From contig JANKMV010000135.1 of assembly GCA_024650095.1 (NCBI GenBank), positions 1 through 6,108 on the forward strand: a stretch of DNA of 6,108 bases, written 5' to 3'. This document shows, one piece after another, positions 5,235 to 6,108 of the stretch. Below the pieces are notes generated by a model that was given only the letters and a program-made list of their open reading frames with translations, was not told the origin of the DNA and searched no databases. The translations under genes and the position numbers were made by a program. This DNA is from Bacillota bacterium (GTDB lineage Bacteria > Bacillota > Dethiobacteria > Dethiobacterales > Dethiobacteraceae). Each line of letters begins with the position of its first letter. The first letter of the stretch is position 1.

Positions 5235-5822
5235 TCAACTATGCACATCCTTAAATTCTGTGCTGCGCATAAACACCCGTAGGTATTTTATTAATAGCTC
5301 GAATGAAGGCAAACTCATTTGCATCCACTTCAACTCTATTCTCTTCCCTTTTCTGAATGCGCTAGACTTGCTACTGTGGCGTGAAGCAATGAAGACTATA
5401 GAATTCTTTTCATTTTTAGCACAATACGCCACACGATATCTGTATACCGATCGAGCTTCTGCGTGCCCTGTTTTATATTTTGTGGTTGGTCCTGCAAGAA
5501 TCTCTCGGCACAAAACCAGCCTTCCTGCAGTAACTATAAGTAACAAGCGTAGCCAAAAGCCTAATGTTACATCACAATCATTCTTACTAGTATCTACGCT
5601 TTCTGGCAAAGCACACAGTTGCATAAGACTTTCACCGTAGTTCGGAAGATATATCTCAAAAATAACACAATTTTCTTTTTTAAACTCCAGTCGATGAGAT
5701 CTAGGCTTGCTCACATAATATGTATAAAATACATGAATCGGCCTCTTGCCGGGCAATACGCCAACGGGCAAGTTTTTTTCCTCTCCCAGCAAACTCTTCT
5801 TAAAAGTTTCTCCTAGTTGCAT
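5235..5822 (-). CDS. Hypothetical protein, 195 codons, function unknown; possibly frameshifted
   Basis: The ATG at 5822 has GGAG eight bases upstream, and a consensus-like promoter lies about 120 bases before it, so the start region looks real. The first 85 or so residues (MQLGETFKKSLLGEEKNLP..., then YVSKPRSHRLEFKKE) have a normal soluble-protein composition. A hydrophobic stretch (LGFWLRLLLIVTAG) at about 87-100 is followed by a basic, Ser/Arg-rich second half that looks less like a conserved protein. Other minus-strand frames are also open in the second half (5396-5533 and 5251-5361) and read plausibly, which raises the possibility of frameshifts. No domain, signal peptide or catalytic motif was recognised. 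It overlaps no other gene, and no clear minus-strand terminator follows. It may be a real orphan gene, a pseudogene, or partly chance. Confidence 0.4.
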   Translation of the reverse strand: MQLGETFKKSLLGEEKNLPVGVLPGKRPIHVFYTYYVSKPRSHRLEFKKENCVIFEIYLPNYGESLMQLCALPESVDTSKNDCDVTLGFWLRLLLIVTAGRLVLCREILAGPTTKYKTGHAEARSVYRYRVAYCAKNEKNSIVFIASRHSSKSSAFRKGKRIELKWMQMSLPSFELLIKYLRVFMRSTEFKDVHS

Positions 5823-5891
5823 CTTCTCATCTCCATTTTTTTACCCTGACATTAACTTTAACAAGCAAAATTATTCCGCCGTTGCATCCAC

Positions 5892-5921
5892 TAAGGCGTC
5901 GTTCTCTTGGACGATCCCTTA
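5892..5921 (-). promoter_or_regulatory. Leader hairpin upstream of the 195-codon ORF
   Basis: TAAGG/CCTTA closes a stem that continues after a 2x2 internal loop with TCGT/ACGA and an eight-base apical loop. It starts about 20 bases after the predicted transcription start and ends about 70 bases before the ATG. No T-run follows. It is not recognised as a known riboswitch, and a role is only inferred from position. Confidence 0.35.
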
Positions 5922-5946
5922 AAGATAAGAATTCTCTTTCTTTATA

Positions 5947-5975
5947 GTTATACAATATCACAGAAGCGGGAGCAA
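5947..5975 (-). promoter_or_regulatory. Candidate promoter of the 195-codon ORF
   Basis: On the minus strand TTGCTC (5970-5975) and TATAAC (5947-5952) are 17 bases apart. The -10 matches 5 of 6 consensus positions, while the -35 matches only the TTG core. Transcription should begin near 5940, giving a leader of about 118 bases. Confidence 0.5.
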
Positions 5976-6040
5976 GTTAATGTTTCCCTGAACATAGGAA
6001 AAGACCGGGTGAAATGGTAGACGACCACTCTAGATGAGCG

Positions 6041-6108
6041 GTGCGTCTAAAAAAGAGTCTGGCGGAGACCTACTGTCAGGCCTAACCCAGCGAACATAGT
6101 GAGCGGAG
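6041..6108 (+). other. Possible 5' end of a group II intron (continues beyond the window)
   Basis: From 6041 the plus strand reads GTGCGTCT, matching the GUGYG start of group II introns. It is followed by sequence that folds into short stems (TCT/AGA, then GTCT/AGAC around GGCGG) and a CCTAACCCAGCGAA segment resembling the first part of intron domain I. I compared it from memory with the Lactococcus Ll.LtrB intron, which also carries a CCUAACC..CGAA segment near its 5' end. No reverse transcriptase or domain V is visible because the window ends. The supposed 5' junction lies inside an imperfect inverted repeat (AGACG...CGTCT, 6019-6048), which leaves the exact boundary in doubt. Confidence 0.4.

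Noticed and set aside
5260..5640. 126-codon plus-strand ORF opposite the orphan gene
   Set aside because: No ribosome site or promoter was seen, and the opposite strand has both; it is probably an antisense shadow.
5850..5945. Known riboswitch in the leader of the 195-codon ORF
   Set aside because: One hairpin is visible, but I could not match the conserved cores of cyclic-di-GMP, T-box, purine, fluoride or THF classes.
5999..6060. tRNA gene at the right edge
   Set aside because: GGTGAAATGGTAGACG resembles a D-arm and a seven-base anticodon-like loop can be drawn, but there is no T-arm motif and no paired acceptor stem.

Overview
This window looks like a low-GC Gram-positive chromosome (Bacillota, probably Clostridia). 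The codons are AT-rich, Shine-Dalgarno sites are strong, promoters are of sigma-A type, and the amt gene precedes its PII gene, the order also found in Bacillus. No single gene fixes the genus. Every recognisable gene lies on the minus strand, so transcription runs from high to low coordinates.

Reading with transcription: 6041-6108 (+) may be the 5' end of a group II intron that continues outside the window. 5235-5822 (-) is an unrecognised 195-codon ORF with a good promoter and ribosome site. 5102-5200 (+) is a tiny ORF of protein-like composition ending inside a plus-strand terminator. From about 5011 to 4561 lies a long, highly structured leader for amt: two candidate promoters, a 10-bp direct repeat with an 11-bp period, a nested stem-loop, an intrinsic terminator before the coding region, and one more hairpin close to the start codon. 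Then come amt (3220-4560) and glnK (2892-3233), overlapping by 14 bp. These encode an ammonium channel and the PII protein that gates it. They are followed by a three-hairpin 3' region and an intrinsic terminator. tyrS (1320-2576) follows with its own consensus promoter and a short leader without a T-box. A 59-aa winged-helix protein (866-1045) follows with its own terminator. Finally the start of murB (1-501) runs off the left edge.

The nitrogen module is the coherent system here. Amt imports ammonium and GlnK senses ATP/ADP and 2-oxoglutarate. This GlnK has Phe where the classical uridylylated Tyr51 would be, and one extra residue in the B-loop, so covalent control by GlnD at that site is not expected. 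The terminator placed between promoter and amt suggests control by conditional termination in the leader RNA. The ligand or protein that would control it cannot be read from the sequence.

The least explained parts are the amt leader, the structured glnK-tyrS intergenic region, the small plus-strand ORF, and the right-hand 900 bp, where several frames look partly protein-like and may hold a decayed gene.
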